Source: Pantoea cypripedii (lineage in GTDB: Bacteria > Pseudomonadota > Gammaproteobacteria > Enterobacterales > Enterobacteriaceae). From it: 64,000 nt of DNA. Below the pieces are notes generated by a model. The model searched no databases. It saw only the letters and a program-made list of their open reading frames with translations, and was not told the DNA's origin. The DNA is taken from NCBI RefSeq assembly GCF_011395035.1, contig NZ_CP024770.1:124001-188000 (forward strand), read 5' to 3'. The translations under genes and the position numbers were made by a program. Of the stretch, positions 26,336 through 35,449 are shown in pieces. Position 1 is the stretch's first letter; each line of letters opens with the position of its first letter.

Positions 26336-26346
26336 TTAACTGACCA

Positions 26347-26418
26347 GTAGCGGCGCGATTTATCGCGCGGGTTTTCCATCATCAGGGCTGGAAGATGCGC
26401 GATAAATCGCGCCGCTAC
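26347..26418. repeat. REP/BIME-like inverted repeat
   Basis: A perfect 22-bp inverted repeat (arms 26347-26368 and 26397-26418, 28-bp centre). Each arm contains the inner palindrome GCGCGATTTATCGCGC or its complement. GC-rich dyads of this sequence type, placed just after a gene end, are typical REP elements. It lies between convergent genes and may stabilise or terminate both transcripts. A decayed half copy is at 27154-27171. Confidence 0.8.
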
Positions 26419-26431
26419 GGGAGACATGCTT

Positions 26432-26740
26432 TCAGGTATGTTGTGCTGACCTGTCAGGAGCTATATACAATGTTTTAATGGCGCTGACATCAGTATCCTG
26501 CTGAGCATGCCACAGATCATAGCCTGATTGCATCGCAAGCCAGTGTCGGGCAGTGCCAATTCCGGCAGCTTCGAGCTTCACAGCCATTTCAGGGCTTATC
26601 GCCGTCTCTCCACGCAAAACACGTGAAAGGGTTGAGGGTGCAACACCCAGCGCACGTGCAGCTGTATTAATTGATAACGCTAAATCTTCCAATGACTCAG
26701 CGATAATGCCGCCAGGATGTGGAGGGTTAAACATAGTCAT
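26432..26740 (-). CDS. higA: HigA-family antitoxin (XRE helix-turn-helix)
   Basis: 102 residues. MTMFNPPHPGGIIAESL is the characteristic HigA N-terminus. The helix-turn-helix follows (INTAARALGVAPSTLSRVLRG) and then EMAVKLEAAGIGTARHWLAMQ. The ATG overlaps the TGA of the higB toxin gene by one base (toxin-first order, as in higBA). It binds the toxin and represses the operon. The tail after DVSAIKTL varies in the family. Confidence 0.92.
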   Translation of the reverse strand: MTMFNPPHPGGIIAESLEDLALSINTAARALGVAPSTLSRVLRGETAISPEMAVKLEAAGIGTARHWLAMQSGYDLWHAQQDTDVSAIKTLYIAPDRSAQHT

Positions 26741-27027
26741 CAGTGGTAATCCTCTAGATCTAAAATGTATGCGTCACCGTCCTTGAATTCGAACGTGATT
26801 CGCCAGTTTGCTCGAACGGTAACTGAATATGTTCCTTTTCGGTTCCCCGTCAGTGGGTGAAACTTATACTGAGAAAAAGCTGCGATCTCATCCAGTGTAT
26901 CGGCGTTATCGATTACATAAAGACGTTGCCGTATCCGTTCCACATCTTTCTTATCGCTTAATACTCCTTTTGGATTGCCTGTCATAAAAAGTTGTTGTAA
27001 TCCCTTATGTTTCCAAGTTTTTATCAC
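26740..27027 (-). CDS. higB: HigB-family (RelE superfamily) mRNA interferase toxin
   Basis: 95 residues from a GTG at 27027, chosen because AGGA lies eight bases upstream and the product then begins IKTWKHKGLQQLF, as HigB proteins do. An ATG at 27072 is the alternative. Core motifs HPLTGNRKGTYSVTVRANWRITF and DAYILDLEDYH are the RelE-fold catalytic part. Expected to cleave mRNA on the ribosome until neutralised by HigA. Confidence 0.9.
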   Translation of the reverse strand: MIKTWKHKGLQQLFMTGNPKGVLSDKKDVERIRQRLYVIDNADTLDEIAAFSQYKFHPLTGNRKGTYSVTVRANWRITFEFKDGDAYILDLEDYH

Positions 27028-27153
27028 TTCTCTTTTCCTGATTTTTTGCACGATGTTATTATAAATAATCATTGCGTGATGCGCAACGAGCAATGATTTC
27101 GATAAAGAGTACGCTGCAGGAAATCATGCAGGCAGCTGCAATCGCCGGGGTTT

Positions 27154-27171
27154 TCGCGCCGTTACGGGAGA
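27154..27171. repeat. Decayed REP half-element
   Basis: TCGCGCCGTTACGGGAGA matches the right arm and flank of the REP-like dyad at 26409-26424 with one mismatch over its last 16 bases. Its partner arm is not recognisable. It lies in the AT-rich spacer between higB and the MazF remnant. Confidence 0.45.
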
Positions 27172-27264
27172 GGTGGTATTCCGGAATGAATGGGATAGTT
27201 AATTTAACATAATTCACGTTACGCGTATTTTTATAACATTTTGATTTTTATATAAAAACACCTC

Positions 27265-27417
27265 ATGGTTGAGCTTTCAGGCAATCGTGAGTGCGTTGCG
27301 TTGGCAGACCAGATTACGTGTGTTGACTGGAGAGTCAGAAAAGTGACAAAGAAAGGAACAGTCACCGCTTCGGAGCTTTCAGATATAAGAGCTAAAGCCA
27401 GAGCACTCATTGGCTAA
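27265..27417 (+). pseudogene. C-terminal remnant of a MazF/PemK/ChpB-type toxin
   Basis: A 50-codon frame reads MVELSGNRECVALADQ, then DWRVRKVTKKGTV, then ASELSDIRAKARALIG and a stop. This is the conserved C-terminal third of ChpB/PemK endoribonucleases. The upstream two-thirds, including the catalytic Arg of the N-terminal half, and any antitoxin gene are absent. It is too short to be toxic. Together with higBA and the REP half-element it marks a decayed toxin-antitoxin site. Confidence 0.75.
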
Positions 27418-27489
27418 GCCATTCCTGAGTGCTTTGTTTTCTTTAAGGCGGGTTCATCTTACATTTAACGCCATGCCTTGTGACCTCTG

Positions 27490-27846
27490 TCAATTTCGAT
27501 GGCTGTGCACAAGTTGTATTGGCTCTTCATATTTTCCGGTAACTTTTTCGCGATGAAGCATTGAGTCAACAACGTTTCCCTGCACGGCAATCTGTGAGAC
27601 GAGTTCGTCAAAAGATGTTGAACTGACAATGGGATCTTTCATGTAATTGATGTAGATGTAGCTTTTGTTGCCATCACCTTTAACATAAAGTATTGAATCC
27701 CTTTTTATCAGGTACTTACAACCTCCAACTGCATTAATGCAAAGCATAAGATCAAATCCAAAGGAAACGAAAGGTAAGATTATTCCTAATCCCACGAGCG
27801 GGATATGATCTCGCATAATCTTTTCGTTTTCTTTAAATAATGACAC
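27490..27846 (-). CDS. Hypothetical small membrane-anchored protein
   Basis: 118 residues, not recognised. A hydrophobic segment at about 15-42 (LVGLGIILPFVSFGFDLMLCI) could span the membrane; a polar domain follows with YIYINYMKDPIVSSTSFDEL. The base composition is more AT-rich than the neighbouring metabolic genes, suggesting transfer. Position beside decayed toxin-antitoxin genes suggests a variable locus. The function is unknown. Confidence 0.5.
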   Translation of the reverse strand: MSLFKENEKIMRDHIPLVGLGIILPFVSFGFDLMLCINAVGGCKYLIKRDSILYVKGDGNKSYIYINYMKDPIVSSTSFDELVSQIAVQGNVVDSMLHREKVTGKYEEPIQLVHSHRN

Positions 27847-27910
27847 TGATGGAAAGGCTAACAGGTTCGATTCCGCTCAGTGACAGAGTCGAACCCGGAT
27901 GTGAAGCCAA

Positions 27911-28810
27911 TCAGCCGAGAGCAATGCCGGTCAGCGGCCCAAAGCTGGCGATAAGCTTAAGCGGTTGATCTGAATTCAGTTTGTATTGCCATAAATTGCC
28001 GCCCAGGTCGGTAATCCAAATCACCTCACGATGATGATCTAACGCCAACCCAATACCTTCGTCTAAACCCGTAGCAAGGATACGATGATGGCTAAACTCG
28101 CCATTGTGTACCGACGCACAGTTTAACGTGTTTCCCCCTTTCAGATTGTCTCCTCTGTCAGTCCAATACATCAGGTTATTGCTAAAATCGTATTCCAGAT
28201 CAATCGGTTCCGGTAAATTTTCCATTACCGGCTTGATATCCTGACGTGTAGATGCCGTTTTTCCTGCAGGGAGAGTGAGCGATGCACGCATAATGCGCCC
28301 CTTCCCACCTTTTGAAGGCCCTTTTTGGGTCCAGTAGAGAAAACCCTGTTTTGAATCAATAGCGATTCCCACACAATGGCGCGTATAGTCTCTGGCATCC
28401 TGAGGAAAAACACCGGTCTGAATGAGTACCGACGGATCTGAACCCTCTTCTTTCGAGCGAAAAACACGCATCCCCTCGCGATCGCACCAGTAAAGATACC
28501 CATTTTCACTATCATGGATAAGTTGCTTACCCGTCACGAAAAGCCCATTTTCTACTAAGCGTTTACGGTCAGAACCGTCCAGGTTCGCGCTCTCAACACT
28601 GCCATCTGCCTGGAAAAATTCCAGGGTTTCAGGCTCCTTGTTCTCCCCCATATTTGTCCAATAAATCTTCTTATTTTTCACATCAACGGCAATACCATCT
28701 GGATGAGATCGCAGGCCTGAAATGATCGAAACACGCTCCCCGGTTTCAGGATTAAACCTAATGATGCTGCCATCAAGCGGTTGTAATAGATAAAGATTAC
28801 TGGTGTTCAT
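27911..28810 (-). CDS. YWTD/NHL-type beta-propeller protein
   Basis: 299 residues from the ATG at 28810 (AGAGGA upstream); an in-frame ATG at 28831 would add seven residues and overlaps an upstream stop. Repeats of about 45 residues carry KIYWTNMGE, YLYWCDREG, FLYWTQKG and LMYWTDRGD, the LDL-receptor YWTD propeller pattern, each followed by an R(I/V).R-like strand. No signal peptide. Related bacterial proteins are often annotated as SMP-30-like or 3-hydroxyacyl-related; I cannot assign an enzymatic role. Confidence 0.75.
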   Translation of the reverse strand: MNTSNLYLLQPLDGSIIRFNPETGERVSIISGLRSHPDGIAVDVKNKKIYWTNMGENKEPETLEFFQADGSVESANLDGSDRKRLVENGLFVTGKQLIHDSENGYLYWCDREGMRVFRSKEEGSDPSVLIQTGVFPQDARDYTRHCVGIAIDSKQGFLYWTQKGPSKGGKGRIMRASLTLPAGKTASTRQDIKPVMENLPEPIDLEYDFSNNLMYWTDRGDNLKGGNTLNCASVHNGEFSHHRILATGLDEGIGLALDHHREVIWITDLGGNLWQYKLNSDQPLKLIASFGPLTGIALG

Positions 28811-28827
28811 AACATCCTCTTCATAAT

Positions 28828-29025
28828 TCATGCTGTAACCATGACCCAGGTTCCGCTTTCATCCCGGCGCTCAAATACTTTATAAGCATCAGTCGGCGAA
28901 AAATAAGTGCAAAGTGTGTCAACAGCATTTACCCAACCAATACCAGCTCCCTGACGCAGGAAAGTGTCCAGCGAGGGTGAAACGAAGAGAGTATCAAAAG
29001 TTGACCTGACTCCACATGGCCGATG
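28828..29025 (-). pseudogene. Decayed coding fragment upstream of the propeller gene
   Basis: A minus-strand frame of about 65 codons has no start codon of its own. It ends with GWVNAVDTLCTYFSPTDAYK and VFERRDESGTWVMVTA before a TGA that overlaps the alternative ATG at 28831. The composition looks protein-like and the TGA/ATG coupling suggests it was the end of an upstream operon gene. The family is not recognised. The remaining sequence up to 29331 shows only the promoter region of the next gene. Confidence 0.4.
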
Positions 29026-29331
29026 TTATGACCAGAGAGCGACACGGCGCAGTAGAAAAATTAGGCTATGCTTGTTTACGGTAGTCCCACACATAAACGT
29101 AAAACTCTGGGGCTGTGGCACAGACACTGTAATGCATTGTTCTTATGGCATTTTCAGTCAGTATAAGGTTCTAATACATGTCGCCATTCACAACGTTGTC
29201 TTGTATTCCTTCGCGACCACGCCAGACCTCTCTCTGCACTAAGGGAAGGTACCCTGTCACTTTTCCTGCCTTATTTTGTCTTAATTTTCTCGTGCTGCGT
29301 TCTGACAACCATAATTAAATCGGACATCAAA

Positions 29332-29850
29332 ATGCTTAAGACAATAAACCAGTACCTGGTACTTTCTTTATTGGTTATGGCTTTCATGAGCCAGGCCAGC
29401 GAGATAAATCTCTATTCTGTCAATACCGGTTCCTTTGTTTACCATCTGACGGGAAATCATGGGCAATACACCGAGAACTTCGAAAACAATTTCTTCTCTG
29501 TCGAACGCAAACTTTCTGAAGACTCAAAATACAGTATTCTCATCGGAACGATGAAAAACAGCTTCGATGACCGCTGTCTGGCGATGGGTGTGAGGAGAGA
29601 CTGGAAAGACTGGGATAATGGCTGGGTTTTCAAAGGGGTATATGGCTATACCGGCGAGTTTTTCTTCGATGCATTCAAAAACTGTGGCGATCACGGTTCC
29701 TATCATGATTTCAAAAAGGCCACCGGGATCGGCTTCTCTCCCTATATCTATCATGGCTTTCAATACAATTTCACCAGTTATTTCGGTATCGAAACCGGCA
29801 TCATTATCCCCAGCGTGTTTGTCATCACTGTGCAGTGGAGTTTCAGATAA
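29332..29850 (+). CDS. Hypothetical exported protein, possible outer-membrane barrel
   Basis: 172 residues. A signal peptide (MLKTINQYLVLSLLVMAFMSQAS) is followed by alternating aromatic/polar stretches (INLYSVNTGSFVYHLTG, FSPYIYHGFQYNFTSYFGIE) and a C-terminal VQWSFR. The pattern is compatible with a small beta-barrel or lipid-modifying outer-membrane protein, but no catalytic motif is recognised. Stands alone between unrelated genes. Confidence 0.6.
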   Translation: MLKTINQYLVLSLLVMAFMSQASEINLYSVNTGSFVYHLTGNHGQYTENFENNFFSVERKLSEDSKYSILIGTMKNSFDDRCLAMGVRRDWKDWDNGWVFKGVYGYTGEFFFDAFKNCGDHGSYHDFKKATGIGFSPYIYHGFQYNFTSYFGIETGIIIPSVFVITVQWSFR

Positions 29851-29992
29851 AATAAACTCAGGAGGCGTCATTCCATCTGCGCCACCATCACTTCTTAAAA
29901 ATTGTGACCTACCCCTCATACCTTTCCTTCTGCCTCGAAAAAATTATTGATAATAAAAACAAAATAATAGGAATACATAAACATCCATTAAA

Positions 29993-30008
29993 TATGACAA
30001 CTGTCACA
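29993..30008 (+). promoter_or_regulatory. CRP-like site upstream of the first PTS operon
   Basis: TATGA-CAACTG-TCACA matches TGTGA-N6-TCACA in 9 of 10 conserved positions and lies 128 bp upstream of the HPr-EI-EIIA start. A site with the same half-sites (TATGA-N6-TCACA) occurs upstream of the second PTS operon. Confidence 0.55.
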
Positions 30009-30135
30009 AATTCATAATCAGGTCACTATTTTCCAGAAAAGGTTTCTTTTTTACTATATCTGCACTCAGGCAAACGGTGAAAGATACCGCCCACGAGGGA
30101 GATACCGATCCCAGGATTACGCTTCAGGAGTCAAA

Positions 30136-32649
30136 ATGGTCATGGACATCACCTGGCAATGCGAACTGAACGAGGGGATCCACGCCAGACCCGCCGGACA
30201 TATCGCACGCCTGTGCAACAGCTTCCAGGCCGACATTGTGTGGCAAAACACCCGAACACAGCTGGAAGCGAACGCAAAAAGTGCGCTCTCTCTGGTCGCC
30301 ACCGATACATTGCTGGACGATAACTGCCGGATCACGTTGAGCGGACCTGATGCACCAGCCGCCGCGGCCGCGCTCCAGGGGTTGCTCTATCGCCTGTCGG
30401 CGTTCAACCTCGAACAGGAGTCCGGGAACGGGTTAGTCGCCGGTTCCCTTCCCCGCTGTTTACACGAGTTACATCCTCAGTATCTTTGCGGAATTCGCAT
30501 CAGTGCGGGAATTGCGGTCGCCAAACCCTTCTTTATGACAGGCGTGACCTTTACTGAGTTGCTGGTGCGCAGCCCCGCAGCCCCTTTCAATCCGGAAAGC
30601 GAAAAACAGCGTCTGACCAAAGGGTTGGACGATCTGCGCATCGCCAAAATGGCCGCGCTGGATAAAGCTGACGGTATTGAATACGACCTGATTGAAGCGC
30701 ACTTATCCTTTATTACCGATAGTGCCTTTCAGGAAAGGATGATCGGTTATCTTGATGACCACACCAATGCGTGGTCGGCTATCGTCAGGTCAGCTATAGA
30801 TTTCAGCGCCATACTCGAACGATCCTCCAGCCATTACATTCAGGAAAGAACCCTGGATCTGCTGGATATCGCGACCCAGTTGCTGACCGGGATCTATGGC
30901 GAACAGTCACTGGCCCAAAACCTTCTGCTGCCAGATGTACCGGTGATTGTTTTCGCCAGTTCGCTCACCCCAAGCCAGTTTCTGGCTATCAACAAAACGC
31001 ACCTTGCCGGGCTGGTATTGTCATCAACCGGGGCGACATCACATACGGCGATTCTGGCACGCTCACTGGGCATCCCTGCTCTTGCCGATATTGATTTTGC
31101 CACCCTCACCCTTTCCCCCCGGCAGGATATCGTTCTCGATGGTGATCAGGGCATCCTGGTTACCGCGCTGGATGAAAAAATCCGCCGCTATTACCGCCAT
31201 GAAATGAATGTACAACAGCAGATGCGGCAAAAGTTGCAGGAATTTGCCCTGCTTCCCTCCGTCACGGCTGACGGGCATCACATCAGCATCGCCGCCAACA
31301 GCGCCAGCGTCGAAGAAGCACAAACGGCTTTTGCTAACGGGGCGGAAGGTATTGGTCTGTTTCGTAGCGAAATGGCGTTTATGGCGCGGCAAACCCCGCC
31401 CGACTACCCGGAACTGGAGGCGCTTTATCACTCGGTGGTAACCCTCGCGGCGGGAAAAACCGTGGTATTTCGCACCTTTGATATCGGCGGCGATAAACCC
31501 GTGGCCTGGCTGGCTTCCGGCAGAGAGGATAACCCCGCGCTGGGTTATCGCGCCGTGCGCAGCTATCCGCAACACCGCCAGCTGTTTGCCATGCAGCTAA
31601 AAGCCATCCTTAGCGCTTCCGCTCACGGGAAGGCCAAAATTCTGCTGCCGATGATCGCACGCATTGAAGAAGTGCTCTGGTGCCGGGAAGTATTGGCATC
31701 CGTCAAACAGGAAATGCGCAATGAAGGACTTCCTTTCGATCATGAGATCGAATTGGGGATCATGCTTGAGGTTCCTGCCGTGCTGTTTGCCATCGCGGGC
31801 ATGGCCGAACAGGTCGATTTCTTCAGCCTTGGCAGTAACGATCTGGCGCAGTATTTTTTTGCTGCTGACCGGGGTAATCCGCGGGTCAGCGAAGTGTATG
31901 ACAACTATGCCCCGGCTTTTTTACGTGCTATGCATCAGGCCGTCACTGACGTTCACCGCGCAGGCAAACGCATCGCCCTTTGTGGTGAGCTCGCGACGGA
32001 TGACGCTCTGCTCCCGCTATTAGTGGGTATGGGGTTTGATGAACTGAGCATGAGCGCCAGCGCCATTCCCGCCGTAAAACATGCGTTGAAATCGTTAAAC
32101 TTCACGCATTGTCAGGCGCTGGCGCGACAGATAAGTCTGACTCACTACTCTGCACAGGCCGCCGCGCTGCTGCAATCCGCGGCAACGAAATCCCACACTG
32201 GCAAGCCATTGCTGACACCGGAAACCATTCTGTGGGAACTGGATGCGGCAGATAAAAACGAAGTGATCAAAAAAATGGTCGACAATCTCTGGCTGCACCA
32301 GCGCACCGACTGTCGGGACAAGTTGTGTCAGGATATCTGGGCCAGAGAGCTCCCCTTTCCTACCGTTGCCGGTTCCGGTTTTGCCATCCCTCACGCACGC
32401 ACGGATGCCATCCATGATTCCACCATCAGCGTCGCCACGCTCCGGCAACCGGTATCCTGGGGCGGCGTACCCGTGAATAAAGTCTTTATGCTGACGATCA
32501 GCCAGGCAGCGGCGGAAAACGAACATATGAAATATTTTTCAACGCTGGCACGGATGCTGATGAATGAAGAGTTTGTCGCCAAAGCACAGAGTGTTGCTAC
32601 ACCCGAAGCGCTCTGTGACCTGATAATCAGAGCCTTATCTTGCGAGTAG
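30136..32649 (+). CDS. Multiphosphoryl transfer protein HPr-EI-EIIA(Fru), FryA/FrwA type (first copy)
   Basis: 837 residues, the length of E. coli FryA and FrwA. Order: HPr domain with active His16 (GIHARPAG), enzyme I with active His303 (GATSHTAILAR) and the PEP-binding TIM barrel (SLGSNDLAQYFFAADRGN), then fructose-type EIIA with His753 (FAIPHARTD). It takes phosphate from PEP to its own EIIA and then to the EIIB and EIIC encoded downstream, independent of the general PtsHI. AGGAG five bases before the ATG. Paralogue of 37481-39991, with all three active His at identical positions. Confidence 0.95.
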   Translation: MVMDITWQCELNEGIHARPAGHIARLCNSFQADIVWQNTRTQLEANAKSALSLVATDTLLDDNCRITLSGPDAPAAAAALQGLLYRLSAFNLEQESGNGLVAGSLPRCLHELHPQYLCGIRISAGIAVAKPFFMTGVTFTELLVRSPAAPFNPESEKQRLTKGLDDLRIAKMAALDKADGIEYDLIEAHLSFITDSAFQERMIGYLDDHTNAWSAIVRSAIDFSAILERSSSHYIQERTLDLLDIATQLLTGIYGEQSLAQNLLLPDVPVIVFASSLTPSQFLAINKTHLAGLVLSSTGATSHTAILARSLGIPALADIDFATLTLSPRQDIVLDGDQGILVTALDEKIRRYYRHEMNVQQQMRQKLQEFALLPSVTADGHHISIAANSASVEEAQTAFANGAEGIGLFRSEMAFMARQTPPDYPELEALYHSVVTLAAGKTVVFRTFDIGGDKPVAWLASGREDNPALGYRAVRSYPQHRQLFAMQLKAILSASAHGKAKILLPMIARIEEVLWCREVLASVKQEMRNEGLPFDHEIELGIMLEVPAVLFAIAGMAEQVDFFSLGSNDLAQYFFAADRGNPRVSEVYDNYAPAFLRAMHQAVTDVHRAGKRIALCGELATDDALLPLLVGMGFDELSMSASAIPAVKHALKSLNFTHCQALARQISLTHYSAQAAALLQSAATKSHTGKPLLTPETILWELDAADKNEVIKKMVDNLWLHQRTDCRDKLCQDIWARELPFPTVAGSGFAIPHARTDAIHDSTISVATLRQPVSWGGVPVNKVFMLTISQAAAENEHMKYFSTLARMLMNEEFVAKAQSVATPEALCDLIIRALSCE

Positions 32650-32672
32650 CCGAATTATGTTATGAGGCGGGT

Positions 32673-33692
32673 ATGTTAAAACTATTAAAAAATACCAAAC
32701 GTCATTTTATGACCGGTGTGTCCTACATGATCCCCTTTGTGGTCGCTGGCGGGGTTTTGCTGGCACTGGCGGTGATGTTCAACGGCCAGGCGGCAGTGCC
32801 CGATCACGGGTTTCTCAAAGCGATGTCGCAGATCGGCCTTGCGGGATTGACCCTGTTTATTCCGATTCTGGCTGGTTTTATCGCCTACTCGATGGTGGAT
32901 AAGCCCGGCATTGCCCCCGGAGCCATTGGCGGCCTGATGGCATATCAGATGGGTGCCGGGTTTTTAGGCGGAATGCTGGCGGGTATCATTGCCGGGCTGA
33001 TTGTCTGGTGCCTGTTAAATATCATTGCCTGGCTGAAAATCCCCCATTTTATCAGGATGGTACTGCCGATCTTCATCATCCCGCTGGCCGGGACTTTCCT
33101 CACCGGGATGGCAGTATATTACATCATTGGTGACCCGGTTGCCGGGCTGATGAAATGGCTGAGCGTCTGGCTGGGCAATATGCAGGGGGCTTCTTTTATC
33201 ATTCTCGGTACGGTGCTGGGTGGCATGATCGCCGTCGATATGGGCGGTCCGATGAACAAAACCGCTTTTTTCTTTGCCGTCGCGCTTATCTCCACCAATC
33301 CACAATTGATGGCGGCTGTCGCTGCCGCCGATTGCACCCCACCGCTCGGGCTGGCGCTCGCCACCTTCATGTTCAAAGGCATTTTTAATGATGTCGAACG
33401 GGAAGCGGGTAAACCGGCAGTCATCATGGGTTTTATGGGGATCACCGAAGGGGCGATCCCTTTTGCCGCCGCCGATCCCTTACGCGTAATCCCGGCGATT
33501 ATGCTCGGCAGCGCGGTCGCGGCGGTGCTCTCGCTGTGGTTTGGCGCGACCAATGCTGCGCCCTGGGGCGGACTGATCGTCCTGCCGGTGGTGAGCAATC
33601 ATCTGGGATACATCGTCGCGGTAGCCGCCGGAACCTTAACCACCGCCATCGCGGTTAAGGTACTGAAAAGCGTCGTCAAACCGCAGCCATAA
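32673..33692 (+). CDS. PTS fructose-family EIIC permease (first copy)
   Basis: 339 residues from the ATG at 32673 (GAGG upstream). About eight membrane segments, starting with the EIIC pattern FMTGVSYMIPFVVAGGVLLA and including AVDMGGPMNKTAFFFA and GITEGAIPFA, signatures of fructose/mannitol-type EIIC. Forms the sugar channel with the EIIB encoded two genes later. The substrate is probably a ketose or hexitol; it cannot be stated more closely. Confidence 0.92.
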   Translation: MLKLLKNTKRHFMTGVSYMIPFVVAGGVLLALAVMFNGQAAVPDHGFLKAMSQIGLAGLTLFIPILAGFIAYSMVDKPGIAPGAIGGLMAYQMGAGFLGGMLAGIIAGLIVWCLLNIIAWLKIPHFIRMVLPIFIIPLAGTFLTGMAVYYIIGDPVAGLMKWLSVWLGNMQGASFIILGTVLGGMIAVDMGGPMNKTAFFFAVALISTNPQLMAAVAAADCTPPLGLALATFMFKGIFNDVEREAGKPAVIMGFMGITEGAIPFAAADPLRVIPAIMLGSAVAAVLSLWFGATNAAPWGGLIVLPVVSNHLGYIVAVAAGTLTTAIAVKVLKSVVKPQP

Positions 33693-33704
33693 GGAAGGCA
33701 GATT

Positions 33705-34559
33705 ATGAGCGCATTTATACAATCGATTTTGAGCGAATTCAGCATCCAGTGCTCCACCACAGAAAGCGTGCTGGTCGCCAATGGCAACGCGCTGGCCCCC
33801 ATCATGGCTTACCATCTGCATGTGCCACGTATTGAGCTGACAGTAAAAGGAACGCTCACCATGCTGCTCCCCAAAGGGGAAGATAAGATCGTCAAATGCC
33901 AGCGTCCGGTGGGCACCGTGACCTATATTCCTGCCGATAGCTGGAACTCGCCGTTGTGGGGGGAGCCGGTGATCTGCATGTCCATTGTCTTCTGGAAGCA
34001 GGATGTCGGGTTCAGCATCAGCAACTGGGACGGGACGCAGTTCAAAGAGGTGGAGAAATTTAACCTGCAAAACTCCATCAGCTCGGTGCGTGATCGCCTG
34101 CTTGAACTGGCGGAGATCCTGGCCAGGACGCAAAACCACACCAGCGAAACCTTTGCCCATATTGTCTATGCGCTGCTGAATGATCTGTTGTACCAAATCA
34201 CCGACGGTATGAATAATCACAAACAACCGCTCTCCCTGCTTGATGAAATCAAAAGCCATATCGATAGCCACTACCAGACAGATATTAGCCGGGAGAGCGT
34301 TGCCGAGACTTTCAACATCTCAGCGGGCTATCTGTCGCGCCTTTTTTCCCGTGAGTCAGACGTAAAATTTAATGAATACCTCAAATTAGCCCGGATCTCA
34401 CGTTCGAAAACGTTGCTGACAAACACCAACCTGAAAATCAATGAAGTCTCAGAGAAGTGTGGTTTTGCTGATACCAACTATTTCTGCAAGGTGTTCCGGG
34501 ATATCAATGACTGTACGCCGCTTGAGTACCGGCGTAAGAACAAGGGAGTAAGTTTATAA
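33705..34559 (+). CDS. AraC-family regulator (YpdC-like) inside the PTS operon
   Basis: 284 residues. N-terminal cupin-like sensor (about 1-150) and C-terminal double helix-turn-helix: SRESVAETFNISAGYLSRLF and NEVSEKCGFADTNYFCKVFR. It resembles YpdC, the AraC regulator beside the E. coli fry cluster. It lies between the EIIC and EIIB genes and its TAA overlaps the EIIB ATG. Likely the local activator of one or both PTS operons in this window. Confidence 0.9.
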   Translation: MSAFIQSILSEFSIQCSTTESVLVANGNALAPIMAYHLHVPRIELTVKGTLTMLLPKGEDKIVKCQRPVGTVTYIPADSWNSPLWGEPVICMSIVFWKQDVGFSISNWDGTQFKEVEKFNLQNSISSVRDRLLELAEILARTQNHTSETFAHIVYALLNDLLYQITDGMNNHKQPLSLLDEIKSHIDSHYQTDISRESVAETFNISAGYLSRLFSRESDVKFNEYLKLARISRSKTLLTNTNLKINEVSEKCGFADTNYFCKVFRDINDCTPLEYRRKNKGVSL

Positions 34560-34945
34560 TGGCCCGAACAGCAAGAGATGAAGTACAGCCTTTTACCAGC
34601 GAACGCAACCTGCATATCGTGGCAGTGACCGCCTGCGCCACCGGCGTGGCACATACTTATATGGCCGCCGAGCAGCTGGAAAAGCTGGCGAAAACCTACA
34701 ATTTTTCAATCAAAATAGAAACTCAGGGCGTACTGGGATTAAAAAATCCGATCACTGAGAAAAATATCCTCGACGCCGAGCTGGTCATTATTGCCTCTGA
34801 TATCACCATCGATAATGCATTGCGCTTTGAGGGTTGCCGCATCCTGAACATCTGCATCAACTCCCTGCTGCTGAAACCGGCTGAGGTGGTGTCAGCCATC
34901 CGTAAATCACTCAGTCTGCCCAGAGGCAACGTGATCGAGCTTTAG
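34559..34945 (+). CDS. PTS fructose-family EIIB (first copy)
   Basis: 128 residues. The phosphorylated Cys26 lies in VTACATGVAHTYMAAE, the fructose-EIIB signature. It carries an unusual 18-residue N-terminal extension (MARTARDEVQPFTSERNL) compared with the 106-residue second copy. Its 3' end is overlapped by the insertion-sequence remnant on the other strand. Confidence 0.92.
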   Translation: MARTARDEVQPFTSERNLHIVAVTACATGVAHTYMAAEQLEKLAKTYNFSIKIETQGVLGLKNPITEKNILDAELVIIASDITIDNALRFEGCRILNICINSLLLKPAEVVSAIRKSLSLPRGNVIEL

Positions 34946-35242
34946 CAATGCATCAATCTCCGCAATCCTCCCACCGCCGTGACGTTCGAGAAATTCAAGC
35001 ACGCGCCACGGCGAGGCATTAAGAATCCGCTCGGCGGTCAGTGAGCCGTCTTCATATTGCCTGCGCCACTTGAAGATCTGATTAGCATTGATACCATGCA
35101 GCCGCGCGACGTGAGACACGGTCATGCCCGGCTCCATAGTCTGCTGAATAATGGCAGTTTTTTCCTGCGGAGTACGGCGCCGACGCCGTTCCGGTCCTGA
35201 TAACACTTCAACCATCTTATTATTCTGACTGGTGTTAAACAT
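34907..35242 (-). pseudogene. Remnant of an IS3-family (IS2-like) OrfA transposase fused to foreign sequence
   Basis: The first 67 or so codons (MVEVLSGPERRRRRTPQEKT, MTVSHVARLHGINANQIFKW, RRQYEDGSLTA) are the N-terminal helix-turn-helix of IS2-like OrfA. After SLTAE the sequence departs from OrfA. The next part (SPWRVLEFLERHGGGRIAEI) looks like another helix-turn-helix protein, and the last codons are antisense to the EIIB gene. No OrfB is present. A truncated, inactive insertion element. Confidence 0.75.
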
Positions 35243-35449
35243 AGTTCCAAGACTATCTCTTATTTTAAGAGAGTCGAAGTGTCTGGTGATCTAAGGGGCT
35301 AATCTAAAAAGTAGATAAGCTATCAAAAGATAAAGTAGTGGTACTTGATGATTAATTTTATCAATTAATTCGAAAATCATATTTGGCTTCAACACCTGTA
35401 CCAGGAAGTTTTGCAGAACATTCCCATGATGGTACAGGCATGAAGTTCG

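Noticed and set aside
28964..29242. Plus-strand frame of 92 codons
   Set aside because: Composition is Cys/Arg/Thr-scattered, without a ribosome-binding site, and it overlaps the decayed minus-strand fragment.
33636..34271. Minus-strand frame of 211 codons
   Set aside because: Antisense to the AraC regulator within the PTS operon, which has the clear family match.
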